A DNA stretch of 60,808 nt from Hyphomicrobiaceae bacterium (GCA_947472885.1 CANJBX010000019.1:1-60808), one strand, 5' to 3'; counted from the first letter of the stretch, positions 26,820 through 35,050 are shown. Notes: generated by a model not told the origin, from the letters alone. A program made the numbers and translations.

Positions 26820-26981
26820 ATGGCCGCCGAACGCGATGATAGCCCCGTCCCGGACAACATGAAGGGGCTCCGGCTGGATGGAAAAGGCGTCGTGATCTTT
26901 GGCGTGGGACAGGGCAGCGGTCGGCAGGCCACCGGCACGCCGTTGCCGGCCGGTTCGAACAGGCGCCATTGCCGGACCTGA
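26820..26981 (+). pseudogene. Remnant of a short-chain dehydrogenase gene (N-terminal fragment)
   Basis: A 53-codon frame with a strong Shine-Dalgarno (GGGGAGGA at 26805-26812) reads LRLDGKGVVIFGVGQGSGRQ. This matches the start of a Rossmann-fold short-chain dehydrogenase, whose cofactor loop is T-G-x3-G-x-G. After residue 36 the match stops and the frame ends. The rest of the gene is absent, so it is probably a decayed or deleted copy. It sits directly before a tRNA gene. The assignment rests on a short motif, hence the moderate confidence. Confidence 0.5.
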
Positions 26982-27071
26982 CAGACCCGAAAATCCGGCT
27001 GCGCGCCCATGCAAGACTTGTTAAAAGCGACTTGTTAAAAGCCCCGTGCTAGAAGGCAAATCAGGCATTGA

Positions 27072-27148
27072 GGCCCCGTAGCTCAGTTGGATAGAGCACC
27101 GGTTTCCTAAACCGGTTGTCGCATGTTCGAATCATGCCGGGGTCGCCA
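27072..27148 (+). tRNA. tRNA-Arg (anticodon CCU)
   Basis: A complete cloverleaf can be drawn. Acceptor stem GGCCCCG/CGGGGTC, D arm with AGCTCAGTTGGATAGAGC, anticodon stem CCGGT/ACCGG with loop TTCCTAA (anticodon CCT), and a T arm with the GTTCGAATC core. Discriminator G, and the CCA end is encoded at 27146-27148. It decodes AGG. The 172 bp from here to livM hold no gene I can support. Confidence 0.95.
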
Positions 27149-27320
27149 CTTCGCCACATCACACCATCCGGCGAAGCCGCCGCCAGAAATGTGAAACCGC
27201 GCACCGCTACCGCACCCTCACCGACGAGGGCGCCGCCGTGCGCTGCGAATACGAACGCAAGTAGTGCGGGGCGTTCGACGTCGAAGATTTCTGAAAAGTG
27301 CAGGAAACTGATTGAGCGGA

Positions 27321-28289
27321 TTAGTGCTTGCCGCGCAGGCGCTGATATTCGCCGATGATGCCATGGCGGAACAGCAGAATGCACACGACGAAGATCGCAC
27401 CGATCACGGCCTGGATCGGCAGCCCCGAGTCGGCGAGGTAAAACTGCAATGACTCCACGATCACGCCGCCCACCACTGGCCCGAACAGCGTGCCGACGCC
27501 GCCCAGCAACGCCATCAGCGTGACGTCGCCTGACGTCGCCCAGTGCACATCGACAGTGGAAGCAAGTTGCACCACCATGGTCTTGGTCGCGCCAGCAAGG
27601 CCAGAGAGCGCCGCCGACAGGATGAACACCACCAGCTTGTAGTTGTTGACGCTGTAGCCGAGCGAAATCATGCGCGGCTGGTTCTCGCGGATGGCCTTCA
27701 GCACCTGTCCGAAGGTCGAGTTCGTGATGCGAACGATCAGCGCATAGCCGATCACGAATACGGCGGCCGCCGTGTAATACAGCACGTAGAGATTGTTGAG
27801 ATCGAACAGGCCGAGAATCTTGCCACGCGGCACGGCGGTCAGGCCGTCTTCGGCGTGGGTGAACGGCATCTGGAACGCCATGAAGTAGATCATCTGCGCC
27901 AGCGCGAGCGTCACCATGGCGAAATAGAGACCCTGGCGGCGGATCGAAACCACGCCAACGACCAGCCCGAGCGAGGCTGCGGTCAGTGTGCCGAGTATGG
28001 CAGCAAGCTCGAACGGCAGGCCCCATTCCTTGAGCGCGTGGCCGCAGATATAGGCCGCGCTGCCGAAGAAAGCCGCGTGGCCGAATGATAGAAGACCGGA
28101 CGTGCCGAGCAGCAGGTTGAACGCGCAGGCGAACAGGCAATAGCAAAGCACCTTCGCCGCAAACAGCGGATAGATGAAGAAGGGCACAATGAGGAGCACG
28201 AGCAAGCCAGCGGCGTACCAAGCATAATCGGTGCCGCGCACCGGCGGGGCGGAAATTTTTGTGTCGGTGGTGGATGTGCTTGTGGTCAT
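27321..28289 (-). CDS. livM: Branched-chain amino acid-type ABC transporter permease LivM
   Basis: Inner-membrane permease of 322 residues, the LivM half of a HAAT-family importer. Hydrophobic segments run through the length (about nine), and the family signature GTLFGPVVGGVIVESLQFYL is near the C-terminus. AIRENQPRMISLGYSVNNYK is the cytoplasmic loop that contacts the ATPases. Last gene of the operon at 27.3-31.9 kb; its start overlaps the livH stop by ATGA. The 413-codon frame on the same strand in another reading frame is a shadow. The substrate is inferred from the operon only. Confidence 0.93.
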   Translation of the reverse strand: MTTSTSTTDTKISAPPVRGTDYAWYAAGLLVLLIVPFFIYPLFAAKVLCYCLFACAFNLLLGTSGLLSFGHAAFFGSAAYICGHALKEWGLPFELAAILGTLTAASLGLVVGVVSIRRQGLYFAMVTLALAQMIYFMAFQMPFTHAEDGLTAVPRGKILGLFDLNNLYVLYYTAAAVFVIGYALIVRITNSTFGQVLKAIRENQPRMISLGYSVNNYKLVVFILSAALSGLAGATKTMVVQLASTVDVHWATSGDVTLMALLGGVGTLFGPVVGGVIVESLQFYLADSGLPIQAVIGAIFVVCILLFRHGIIGEYQRLRGKH

Positions 28290-29155
28290 TTTTCTTGCCC
28301 AAACAGGCCGGCGGGTTTCACCATCAGCACGATGAACATGATGACGAAGATCACCATGTTGGCGCCCTGCGCGTAGAATACCTTGGTCAGTCCTTCGAGG
28401 ACGCCAAGCGAAAGGCCGGTGATGACGGCGCCGAGGATCGACTGCATGCCGCCGACGACGACAATCGCGAATACGACGATGACGAGGTCGCCGCCCATGA
28501 TCGGGCTGACGCTGTAGATCGGCCCGGCCAGCACGCCGCCGAGGCCGGCAAGCGCGACGCCAATGCCGAAGCCGAACGTGAGGAGCGCCGGGACGTTGAT
28601 GCCGAAGGCGCGCGTCAGCATCGGGTTCTCCGTGGCCGCGCGGAGGTTGCGGCCGACAGAGGTCTTCTCGATGACAAACCAGGTGCCAAGGCAGAATGTC
28701 AGCGACACCAGCACCACCCAGGCGCGGTACTTGGGCAGGAACATGAAGCCGAGATTGTAGCCGCCCTGCAGTTCCGGCGGTACGGGGTAGGGCCGCGGCG
28801 CGGTCTGGAAGAAGTAGATGAACGTGCCCATGATGAACATCATCAGGCCGTAGGTCAGCAGCAGGCCGTAGATGTGATCGAGCTTGTACATGCGCGAGAT
28901 CAGCGTCTTCTCAAGCGCCATGCCAACGATGCCGGCGATGAGCGGCGCCAGCAAGAGGCCCCACCAGTAGCCGAGGCCAAAGTAGTTCAGCAGCATCCAG
29001 CCGCCGAACGCGCCGATCATGTAGAACGTACCCTGCGCGATGTTGATGATGCCGAGGAGGCCGAAGATGATCGCGAAGCCGAGCGCCAGCAACGCATAGA
29101 ACGAGCCGTTGATGAGGCCGACCAACAATTGTCCGAACAGAACTTGCGTTGACAC
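28286..29155 (-). CDS. livH: Branched-chain amino acid-type ABC transporter permease LivH
   Basis: Inner-membrane permease of 289 residues. It starts with a GTG at 29155 and opens with LLVGLINGSFYALLALGFAIIFGLLGIINIAQGTFYMIGAF, the standard LivH first helices. The coupling motif ATENPMLTRAFGINV lies in the cytoplasmic loop around residue 185, and GGDLVIVVFAIVVVGGMQSILGA near the end is also characteristic. It sits between livF and livM, nine bases after livF and overlapping livM by four bases. Confidence 0.94.
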   Translation of the reverse strand: MSTQVLFGQLLVGLINGSFYALLALGFAIIFGLLGIINIAQGTFYMIGAFGGWMLLNYFGLGYWWGLLLAPLIAGIVGMALEKTLISRMYKLDHIYGLLLTYGLMMFIMGTFIYFFQTAPRPYPVPPELQGGYNLGFMFLPKYRAWVVLVSLTFCLGTWFVIEKTSVGRNLRAATENPMLTRAFGINVPALLTFGFGIGVALAGLGGVLAGPIYSVSPIMGGDLVIVVFAIVVVGGMQSILGAVITGLSLGVLEGLTKVFYAQGANMVIFVIMFIVLMVKPAGLFGQEK

Positions 29156-29164
29156 GGCGTTACC

Positions 29165-29869
29165 TCAAATGCCCAGATATTGCTGGATTTGGCCGGCGCG
29201 TTTTTCGACGTCGGCGCGCGGGATCATGTCGATGACGCGGCCGCGCTCCATCACGTAGTGGCGGTCGGTGATCTTGGCCGCGAAACGGAAATTCTGCTCG
29301 ACCAGCAGGATCGTGTGGCCCTGCGCCTTCATCAGCTCAATAGCCTTGCCGATCTGCTGCACGATGACGGGGGCTAGCCCTTCGGTGGGTTCATCCAGCA
29401 GAAACAGCGATGCGCCGGTGCGCAGCACACGGCCGATAGCGAGCATCTGCTGCTCGCCGCCGGAAAGCCTGGTACCCTGCGAGTTGCGGCGCGCGTGCAG
29501 GTTGGGGAACAGCTCGTAGATTTTTTCCAGCGTCATGCCGCTGTCGTTGACCTTGCGCGGCAGCATCAGGTTTTCGGTGACATCGAGCGTCGCGTAGATG
29601 CCCCGTTCCTCCGGCACATAGGCGACGCCGAGCCGTGCGATCTTTTCCGGCGGGGAGGCGATGACGTTCTGCCCGGAAATTGTGATGGAGCCGGTGCGCT
29701 TCTCGATCATGCCCATGATCGAGCGCAAGGTCGTGGTCTTGCCGGCGCCGTTGCGGCCGACGATGGTGACAACTTCGCCGGCCGGCACGTCGAGCGTCAC
29801 GCCATGCAGCACATGGGAATCGCCGTAGAATGCGTGCAGGTCCGAGATGGAGAGCGAGAGTTCAGCCAT
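29165..29869 (-). CDS. livF: Branched-chain amino acid-type ABC transporter ATP-binding protein LivF
   Basis: Cytoplasmic ATPase of 234 residues powering the importer. Walker A GRNGAGKTT, Q-loop region, ABC signature LSGGEQQMLAIGR, Walker B LFLLDEPTEGLAP, and the switch histidine after VEQN are all present. It overlaps livG by eight bases. It pairs with LivG as a heterodimer under the LivH/LivM channel. Confidence 0.95.
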   Translation of the reverse strand: MAELSLSISDLHAFYGDSHVLHGVTLDVPAGEVVTIVGRNGAGKTTTLRSIMGMIEKRTGSITISGQNVIASPPEKIARLGVAYVPEERGIYATLDVTENLMLPRKVNDSGMTLEKIYELFPNLHARRNSQGTRLSGGEQQMLAIGRVLRTGASLFLLDEPTEGLAPVIVQQIGKAIELMKAQGHTILLVEQNFRFAAKITDRHYVMERGRVIDMIPRADVEKRAGQIQQYLGI

Positions 29870-30641
29870 GGTCGGACCCCAGATAAGCTTCGATCACAGC
29901 CGGGTTCTTCACGAGTTCGGCATAGCTGCCGTCGGCGAGGATTTCGCCGCGCGCCAATACGGTGATGCGATGGGAAAGGTCGGCGACGACCGAAAGATTG
30001 TGTTCGACCATCAAGACGGTGCGTGACGCCGCAACCTTCCTGATGAGTTCGGCGATGCGGCCAACGTCTTCCTGGCCGAGGCCCGACATCGGTTCGTCGA
30101 GCAGCAGCAATTCAGGGTCGAGCGCCAGCGTGGTGGCGATTTCGAGGACGCGGCGGCGGCCGTAGGAGAGTTCGATGGCCTTGCGATCGGCGAAATCGGC
30201 GAGGCCGACATCGGCCAGCAATTCGCGCGCGCGCGCGTCCATGCTGCGCAGCGCATTCTCGGAGCGCCAGAAAAAGAAATTGTCGTTGCGGTTGCGCTGC
30301 AGCGCCATGCGGACGTTTTCAAGCGCGGTCAACTGCGCGAACACGGCCGAGATCTGGAAAGACCGCACCATGCCCATGCGCGCCACCGCATCCGGTGGCG
30401 TCGTGGTGATGTCCTGTCCGTTGAAAAAGATACGGCCGCCCGACGGCTGCAGGAATTTGGTGGCGAGGTTGAAGACGGTGGTCTTGCCGGCGCCGTTCGG
30501 GCCGATCAGCGCGTGGATCGTGCCGCGCGAGACTTCAAGGGTGAGGTTCTTGACGGCGGTGAAGCCGCGGAAATTCTTGGTCAGATTCTCCATCCGCAAC
30601 GTGACATTGCCGGAAGGCTTACTCTGCACAGGATCTGACAT
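29862..30641 (-). CDS. livG: Branched-chain amino acid-type ABC transporter ATP-binding protein LivG
   Basis: Second ATPase of the importer, 259 residues. Walker A is GPNGAGKTTVFN, signature LSYGRRRVLEIATTLA (a common LivG variant of LSGGQ), Walker B LLLLDEPMSGL, and the LivG-specific C-terminal extension ends VIEAYLGSDHG. It follows the receptor gene after 83 bases that hold a strong stem-loop, and it overlaps livF. Confidence 0.95.
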   Translation of the reverse strand: MSDPVQSKPSGNVTLRMENLTKNFRGFTAVKNLTLEVSRGTIHALIGPNGAGKTTVFNLATKFLQPSGGRIFFNGQDITTTPPDAVARMGMVRSFQISAVFAQLTALENVRMALQRNRNDNFFFWRSENALRSMDARARELLADVGLADFADRKAIELSYGRRRVLEIATTLALDPELLLLDEPMSGLGQEDVGRIAELIRKVAASRTVLMVEHNLSVVADLSHRITVLARGEILADGSYAELVKNPAVIEAYLGSDHG

Positions 30642-30679
30642 CGTGAAACCGCATCGAACGCACTTGTGAAAACGGCAAT

Positions 30680-30709
30680 CCCCTCATCCGGCGGGCGCTG
30701 GATGAGGGG
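30680..30709. promoter_or_regulatory. Stem-loop between receptor gene and livG
   Basis: A 10-bp perfect stem, CCCCTCATCC/GGATGAGGGG, just after the receptor stop codon on the minus strand. No T-run follows, so it is not a clear terminator. Such hairpins often protect upstream mRNA or cut down read-through, which would give more receptor than channel. Confidence 0.6.
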
Positions 30710-30724
30710 GCCGCGGTAGAACGC

Positions 30725-31936
30725 TTACTTGGCCGGGAAATCCGGGCAGCCACCGCCGTGGAGCGGACGGAACACGTCGTCGCCGTTGAGCTTCGTGACC
30801 AGCTTGTAGATGTCCCACTCGCTCTTGGACTCGGCGGGCGTCTTGATCTGCGTGAGGCCGACGCTGTGCACCATGCGGCCGTCTGGGCGCAGGTAGCCGT
30901 CGTCGGTGAACACGTCGTTGATCTTCTGTTCGCGCATCTTGGCCAGCACGACCTTGGGGTCGGTCGAGTTCGATGCTTGAACCGCCTTGAGATAGCTCTT
31001 GGCAGCCGAGTAGACACCGACCTGGAACGAGCCCGGATAGACCTTGCGGCGCTCAAGGAACTTGGCGACCCAGGCATTGGTTTCGGCGTCGTCGCGCTTC
31101 GCCCACGGATTGACGTTGTAGGCGCCCTGCGCGACCTGCAGGCCCATGGCCTTGACGCCCGAAGGGCTGTCGAGACCGAAGCCCATGACCTTCGCCTTGA
31201 GGCCGAACTCGCGGATGGCCTTGAGCGCGCCGATGGTGTCATCGCCGCCGCTGTTGAGTGCGATGACGTCCGGGTTGGCCGCCTGCGCCTGCAGTACGAA
31301 CGAGGAGAAGTCGGAGGTGCCGAGCGGATGCTTCACGCCGCCGACCACTTCGGCGCCGTTCTTGGCGAGCATCGGGCGGAGGCCGGCTTCGACCGCTGCG
31401 CCGAAGGCGTAGTCGGCGCTGATGAAAAACCACTTCTTGCCGAGCTGCGACACCGTCGCGCCGACGGCGGCGCCGAGTTCGTAGGTATCGTACACCCAGT
31501 GGACGCTGTTGTTGGGCGCGCAGGCCTTGCCGGTGAAGTCGGCCGAGCCGGCGCCGGCCAGCATCAGCATCTTGTTTTTCTGCTTGGTGACATCCAGAAC
31601 CGCGAAGGCGACCGCCGAGTTCACGACTTCGGTGATGACATCGACCTTGTCCACGTCATACCAGCGGTTTGCGATGGAAGAGCCGATGTCCGGCTTGTTC
31701 TGATGGTCACCGGCAATGACTTCAATCGGCTTGCCGTTGATCTTGCCGCCGAATTCCTCGACAGCCATTTTCACGGCTTCGACCGAGCCTGCGCCCGTGC
31801 CGGATTCGTAGATGCCGGAGAGATCGGTCAGCACGCCGATCTTGACGCGGTCGAAGTCAGCCTGTGCCGTGCCGGAATAGGCGAGCAGCACTGCTGCAAG
31901 CGCCAGACCCGTTTTCTGCATGCCAGCTTTTTTCAT
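30725..31936 (-). CDS. ABC transporter periplasmic substrate-binding protein (HAAT family)
   Basis: Receptor of about 403 residues with a signal peptide (MKKAGMQKTGLALAAVLLAYSGTAQA). The mature protein begins DFDRVKIGVLTDLSGIYESGTGAGSVEAV, the type I periplasmic-binding fold of the branched-chain class. It ends with a Gly-rich GGGCPDFPAK. The ATG at 31936 has GGGAGGAA upstream and fits the signal peptide. It is first in an operon with livGFHM and diverges from a marR gene. In Rhodopseudomonas-type bacteria receptors of this kind paired with a MarR regulator import aromatic acids such as p-coumarate; that ligand class is my guess here, not proved. Confidence 0.88.
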   Translation of the reverse strand: MKKAGMQKTGLALAAVLLAYSGTAQADFDRVKIGVLTDLSGIYESGTGAGSVEAVKMAVEEFGGKINGKPIEVIAGDHQNKPDIGSSIANRWYDVDKVDVITEVVNSAVAFAVLDVTKQKNKMLMLAGAGSADFTGKACAPNNSVHWVYDTYELGAAVGATVSQLGKKWFFISADYAFGAAVEAGLRPMLAKNGAEVVGGVKHPLGTSDFSSFVLQAQAANPDVIALNSGGDDTIGALKAIREFGLKAKVMGFGLDSPSGVKAMGLQVAQGAYNVNPWAKRDDAETNAWVAKFLERRKVYPGSFQVGVYSAAKSYLKAVQASNSTDPKVVLAKMREQKINDVFTDDGYLRPDGRMVHSVGLTQIKTPAESKSEWDIYKLVTKLNGDDVFRPLHGGGCPDFPAK

Positions 31937-31990
31937 TTCATTCCTCCCAGGTAATACTCCGGTCCACACCCGGATTGTCGTGAATATTAA

Positions 31991-32003
31991 TTATAGTCTA
32001 TAA
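31991..32003. promoter_or_regulatory. Palindrome in the marR-liv intergenic region, candidate operator
   Basis: TTATAGTCTATAA, a 13-base perfect palindrome with a one-base centre. It lies in the 115-bp gap between the divergent marR and receptor genes, where a MarR repressor normally binds. Length and symmetry suit a MarR site. Binding is inferred from position only. Confidence 0.55.
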
Positions 32004-32051
32004 CAGTCAAATGTCCTGTCAACGACGTGACAAAGTGCTTGAGGGGTTTTG

Positions 32052-32624
32052 ATGCTCAACCGACCTGACCAGCGTACTGGCCAAATCCGGGCGCCCGGAT
32101 CTCGCGGCCGATCCGCAGCCGCTTCTGCCGGAGCATCTTCCGCGATGCCCGCCGTTGCGCTGCAACTGGAAAACGAACTGGATTACGGCCGGCTCGATCA
32201 ATCGCTTGGCTACGTGCTGCGGCGTGCGCAGCTTGCTGTTTTCAAGACGTTCCAGACGATGTTCAGGGCGCTGGATATCACGCCGGCGCAATGTTCGGTG
32301 TTGCTGATCATCGAGAAAAATCCGGGCCTGACGCAGACCCAGGTGAGCGACGCGCTCGGCATCAAGCGTGCAAATTTTGTCGCACTGTTCGACGGACTGG
32401 AAGCGCGCGGCCTCGCGCAGCGCGCTTCGGCATCGGACCGCCGCTCCTATGCGTTGCAGCTGACGCCGCGCGGGCGGGCCATGCTGCGCAAGATCCATGC
32501 GGTGTCGGATGCGCATGAGGAAAAGATCAGCGCGGGACTGACGCAGGCGGATCGGCACGAACTGTTCCGTCTGCTCAATGCGCTGATCGCGCCGCTCGAA
32601 GAGCCGGTCGCCGACGCGGAGTAG
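32052..32624 (+). CDS. MarR-family transcription regulator
   Basis: A 190-residue winged helix-turn-helix regulator, the MarR domain at about 45-180. Helix-turn-helix core: LTQTQVSDALGIKRANFVALFDGLEARGL; the wing has ASDRRSYALQLTPRGRAML. The N-terminal 30 residues are Ala/Ser/Arg-rich and may be untranslated: the frame has an ATG at 32052 and a possible ATG at 32142 just before the conserved part. It is divergent from the aromatic/branched-chain-type transporter operon and likely represses it in the absence of ligand. Confidence 0.88.
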   Translation: MLNRPDQRTGQIRAPGSRGRSAAASAGASSAMPAVALQLENELDYGRLDQSLGYVLRRAQLAVFKTFQTMFRALDITPAQCSVLLIIEKNPGLTQTQVSDALGIKRANFVALFDGLEARGLAQRASASDRRSYALQLTPRGRAMLRKIHAVSDAHEEKISAGLTQADRHELFRLLNALIAPLEEPVADAE

Positions 32625-32630
32625 CGCTGC

Positions 32631-33002
32631 CTACAGCGCGCGCAACGACGCCAGCATTTGCATGCGGAATTTGCGGTCGCGTTTGAGATGCCACTCCTGG
32701 CTCATCGCCTCAATGCGGGTCTTGCATTTCTCGACGTAGATCAAAGTCCACATTCGCCCGCGTGTCGCCCTCGCGCCGTTGCCGGCGTTGTGCCGCGCCA
32801 GTCTTTTGTCGATGTCGTTGGTCCAGCCAACATAAGTCCGGCAGTCACCGTCTTCACGGCGGCTGCCCAGCACATAGACAACGCAATTGGCGTCCCGCGA
32901 AGGTTTTTTGGCTTTCGCCCTTTTCGCTTTGGCTTTTGTTGCCTTCGCGGGCCTTGTTTTTGCGGATCTGGCTTTCGCAGGTTTAGCTTTAACCGATTTC
33001 AG
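32631..33002 (-). CDS. GIY-YIG nuclease-like protein with Lys/Ala-rich N-terminus, CTG start
   Basis: A GIY-YIG domain of the short UPF0213/YhbQ type: CVVYVLGS supplies the GIY strand, CRTYVGWTND the YIG strand, RLARHNAGNGARATRGR the catalytic-arginine helix, and EAMSQEWHLKRDRKFR the ending. The glutamate of that last helix (usually the metal ligand) is present. Ahead of it lies a basic repeat region with K-A-K and A-K-A units, histone H1-like, about 30 residues. No ATG, GTG or TTG opens the frame usefully: the only start I can see is a CTG at 33002 overlapping the TGA of the receptor gene upstream (CTGA). If that is right, translation is coupled to the receptor gene. The frame extends farther upstream inside the receptor gene to an ATG at 33335, but those residues look random. 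Confidence 0.65.
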   Translation of the reverse strand: MKSVKAKPAKARSAKTRPAKATKAKAKRAKAKKPSRDANCVVYVLGSRREDGDCRTYVGWTNDIDKRLARHNAGNGARATRGRMWTLIYVEKCKTRIEAMSQEWHLKRDRKFRMQMLASLRAL

Positions 33003-34228
33003 TTTCCAGCCTCGCCGCCGATAATCGGGCCGAACAGTTCCCAGTTCGTGCCGTTGAATCGCTCCATCTGCATCTGCTCGATCGGGTAAAAGTCCGTCGC
33101 GCTGGTGTTGATCTTGATGCCGGGAATAAGCATCGGCAGCTCGATGTTTTTCATGTTGGCTGCCTGCTTCATGATGTTCTCGCGGGTGAGGGTGTCGCTC
33201 GCCTGCTTGAGCACCAGGATCATGCTCTGCGCCGCGTTGTAGCCATAGGCTGTGAAGCTCGAGGCGCGGTCGCCTTCGGGGAAATACTTGTCCATGAAGG
33301 CGATAAAATCCTTGAAGCCTTGATCGTCCTTCCACTTCGGATCGGTCGGATCCTTATAGTACTGTGTCGATAGCACGCCCTTGGCATTCTCGAGGCCGGC
33401 CGGGATCAGCACGCCGCTGACCGAGTTCGATACGTTGTTGAGGATGTGCACGGCCTTCCAGTCCAGTTCGGCGACCTTGCGGATCGCCTGTGCGGCGAAT
33501 TTTGGCGTTGCGACGTTGATGAAAATATCCGCGCCGGAGCCTTTCAACGTAATCATCTGAGAATTGATGGTCGGGTCGGTGGTCTCATAGGACTGCTCGG
33601 CGACGATCTGCATCTTGCCGCCAAGGCCGTCCTTGAGACCCTTCAGCATTTCCTTGCCGTAGTCGTCGTTCTGATAGAGAACCGCGATCTTTCCGTTCGG
33701 ATGGTTCTGCATCAGGTACTTGGCGTAGATGTGCGCCTCGCTGAGGTAGTTCGGCTGCCATCCCATCGTCCACGGGAAGTTCTGCGGATCGCCGAACTTG
33801 GACGCGCCGGTGGCGACGAAAAGCTGCGGCACCTTCTTGCTGTTCATGTAGCGCTGGATCGCGGAGTTGTGCGCGGTGCCGAGACTCTGGAAAATGAACA
33901 GCACTTCGTCGCTCTCGACGAGTTTGCGTGCCTGCTCCACCGTCTTGGGCGGCGAGTAGCCGTCGTCGTAGCTGATGAACTTGATCTGGCGGCCGTTGAC
34001 GCCGCCTTCCGCGTTGACCTTCTTGAAATAGGCTTCGAACGTCCGCCCGATCATCCCGTAGGCCGAAGCCGGCCCGCTGTAGGGATTGATGTTGCCGATC
34101 TTGATTTCGGTATCGCTGGCCCCCGTATCGTATTTCTTTTGTGCCGAGGCGGGCGCGATCAGAAACACTGAGGCCGAGAGGACGCTGGCAAGTGCAATGG
34201 CCGCCGGCAGACGACGAGACCTGGTCAT
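32999..34228 (-). CDS. ABC transporter substrate-binding protein (branched-chain amino acid-type)
   Basis: Receptor of 409 residues with a signal peptide ending APASAQ. The mature protein opens GASDTEIKIGNINPYSGPASAYG and has the FISYDDGYSPPKTVEQARKLVESDEV segment, both typical of the HAAT class. It ends GPIIGGEAGN. The ATG at 34228 follows a strong GGGAGGAA. No permease or ATPase genes are adjacent, so it either shares the livGFHM channel at 27-30 kb or belongs to one elsewhere. Its stop overlaps the start of a GIY-YIG gene. Ligand not readable. Confidence 0.9.
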   Translation of the reverse strand: MTRSRRLPAAIALASVLSASVFLIAPASAQKKYDTGASDTEIKIGNINPYSGPASAYGMIGRTFEAYFKKVNAEGGVNGRQIKFISYDDGYSPPKTVEQARKLVESDEVLFIFQSLGTAHNSAIQRYMNSKKVPQLFVATGASKFGDPQNFPWTMGWQPNYLSEAHIYAKYLMQNHPNGKIAVLYQNDDYGKEMLKGLKDGLGGKMQIVAEQSYETTDPTINSQMITLKGSGADIFINVATPKFAAQAIRKVAELDWKAVHILNNVSNSVSGVLIPAGLENAKGVLSTQYYKDPTDPKWKDDQGFKDFIAFMDKYFPEGDRASSFTAYGYNAAQSMILVLKQASDTLTRENIMKQAANMKNIELPMLIPGIKINTSATDFYPIEQMQMERFNGTNWELFGPIIGGEAGN

Positions 34229-34346
34229 GGTATTCCTCCCCTTGAAGATTGCCGATGTTAGGCGAGCGCCGCCCGCCATGCCAGCCGCGGGCGCTCACAT
34301 GCACGATACTTTTGTCCTTCTTTCGCACCGCAACAGAGGATAACCC

Positions 34347-34958
34347 ATGAAAGTCGCTTTGATCGGGGCCAGCGGAAATATTGGCGGGCAAATTCTGACA
34401 GAACTCCTGTCCCGCGGTCATGAAGTGACGGCGGTCGCGCGCAATGTCGGGAAGGTGGCGGCGCAACCGGGCGTCACGCCGGCGCGCGGCGACCTGTCCG
34501 ATCCGGCTGGCCTTGCCGCCGTGCTGCGCGGCCACGACGCCATCGTCAGTTCGGTGCGCTTCAGGATGTTCAGGCCGGAACAGATGCTCGATGCGGTCAA
34601 GGCATCCGGCGTCAAAAGGTTCATCATGGTCGGCGGCGCAGGCTCGCTGGAGGTGAGCCCGGGCGTGGCGCTCATCGATACGCCAGAATTTCCGGCGGCG
34701 GCAAAGGAAGAAGCCACCGCCGGCGCCGTCATGCTGGCTGCCTTGCGCAAGGAGAACGATCTCGCATGGTCGTTCCTTTCGCCATCGGCGGTCATCGGGC
34801 CTGGCGAGCGCACGGGGAAGTTCCGCCTTGGCGGCGATCAACTGCTGGTTGGCAGCGACGGCAAGAGCCGCATCGCCATCCCTGATTTCGCCATCGCCTT
34901 GGTGGACGAACTGGAGCAGCGCCAGCACATCCGCCGCCGCTTTACGGTTGGGTATTAG
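34347..34958 (+). CDS. NAD(P)-dependent oxidoreductase, NAD(P)H-binding (YwnB-like)
   Basis: A 203-residue Rossmann protein that starts MKVALIGASGNIGGQILTEL, with the GxSGxxG dinucleotide loop at 7-13. The middle VGGAGSLEVSPG and the later FSPSAVIGPGERTGKFRLGGDQLL match the extended short-chain/NmrA-like 'NAD(P)H-binding' family. The family includes weakly characterised reductases and sensors. Divergent from the receptor gene at 32999. No cofactor preference can be assigned with certainty. Confidence 0.82.
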   Translation: MKVALIGASGNIGGQILTELLSRGHEVTAVARNVGKVAAQPGVTPARGDLSDPAGLAAVLRGHDAIVSSVRFRMFRPEQMLDAVKASGVKRFIMVGGAGSLEVSPGVALIDTPEFPAAAKEEATAGAVMLAALRKENDLAWSFLSPSAVIGPGERTGKFRLGGDQLLVGSDGKSRIAIPDFAIALVDELEQRQHIRRRFTVGY

Positions 34959-35050
34959 CGCGCAGGCGCGTAGCATCCGCGTCAATGTGCCGATGGCGTT
35001 GCGCCACGGCGAACCCGATAAAAACAGCCTGCCAACATGGAGGACGTCCG

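Noticed and set aside
26738-27014. Minus-strand frames next to the tRNA
   Set aside because: Short, Pro/Ser-rich and with no ribosome site; the plus-strand dehydrogenase remnant explains the region better.
27149-27320. A small gene between the tRNA and livM
   Set aside because: A short plus-strand frame ends in RTLTDEGAAVRCEYERK but has no start with a ribosome site and no family match; it may be a relic but cannot be supported.
27061-28302. A long minus-strand frame of 413 codons overlapping the livM gene
   Set aside because: It runs in another frame of the same strand across livM and part of the tRNA. The translation is Arg/His-rich and lacks any family motif, while livM has clear ones.
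33585-34985. A 466-codon minus-strand frame over the receptor at 32999 and the dehydrogenase-like gene
   Set aside because: Composition is typical of shadow frames; both real genes have strong motifs and ribosome sites.
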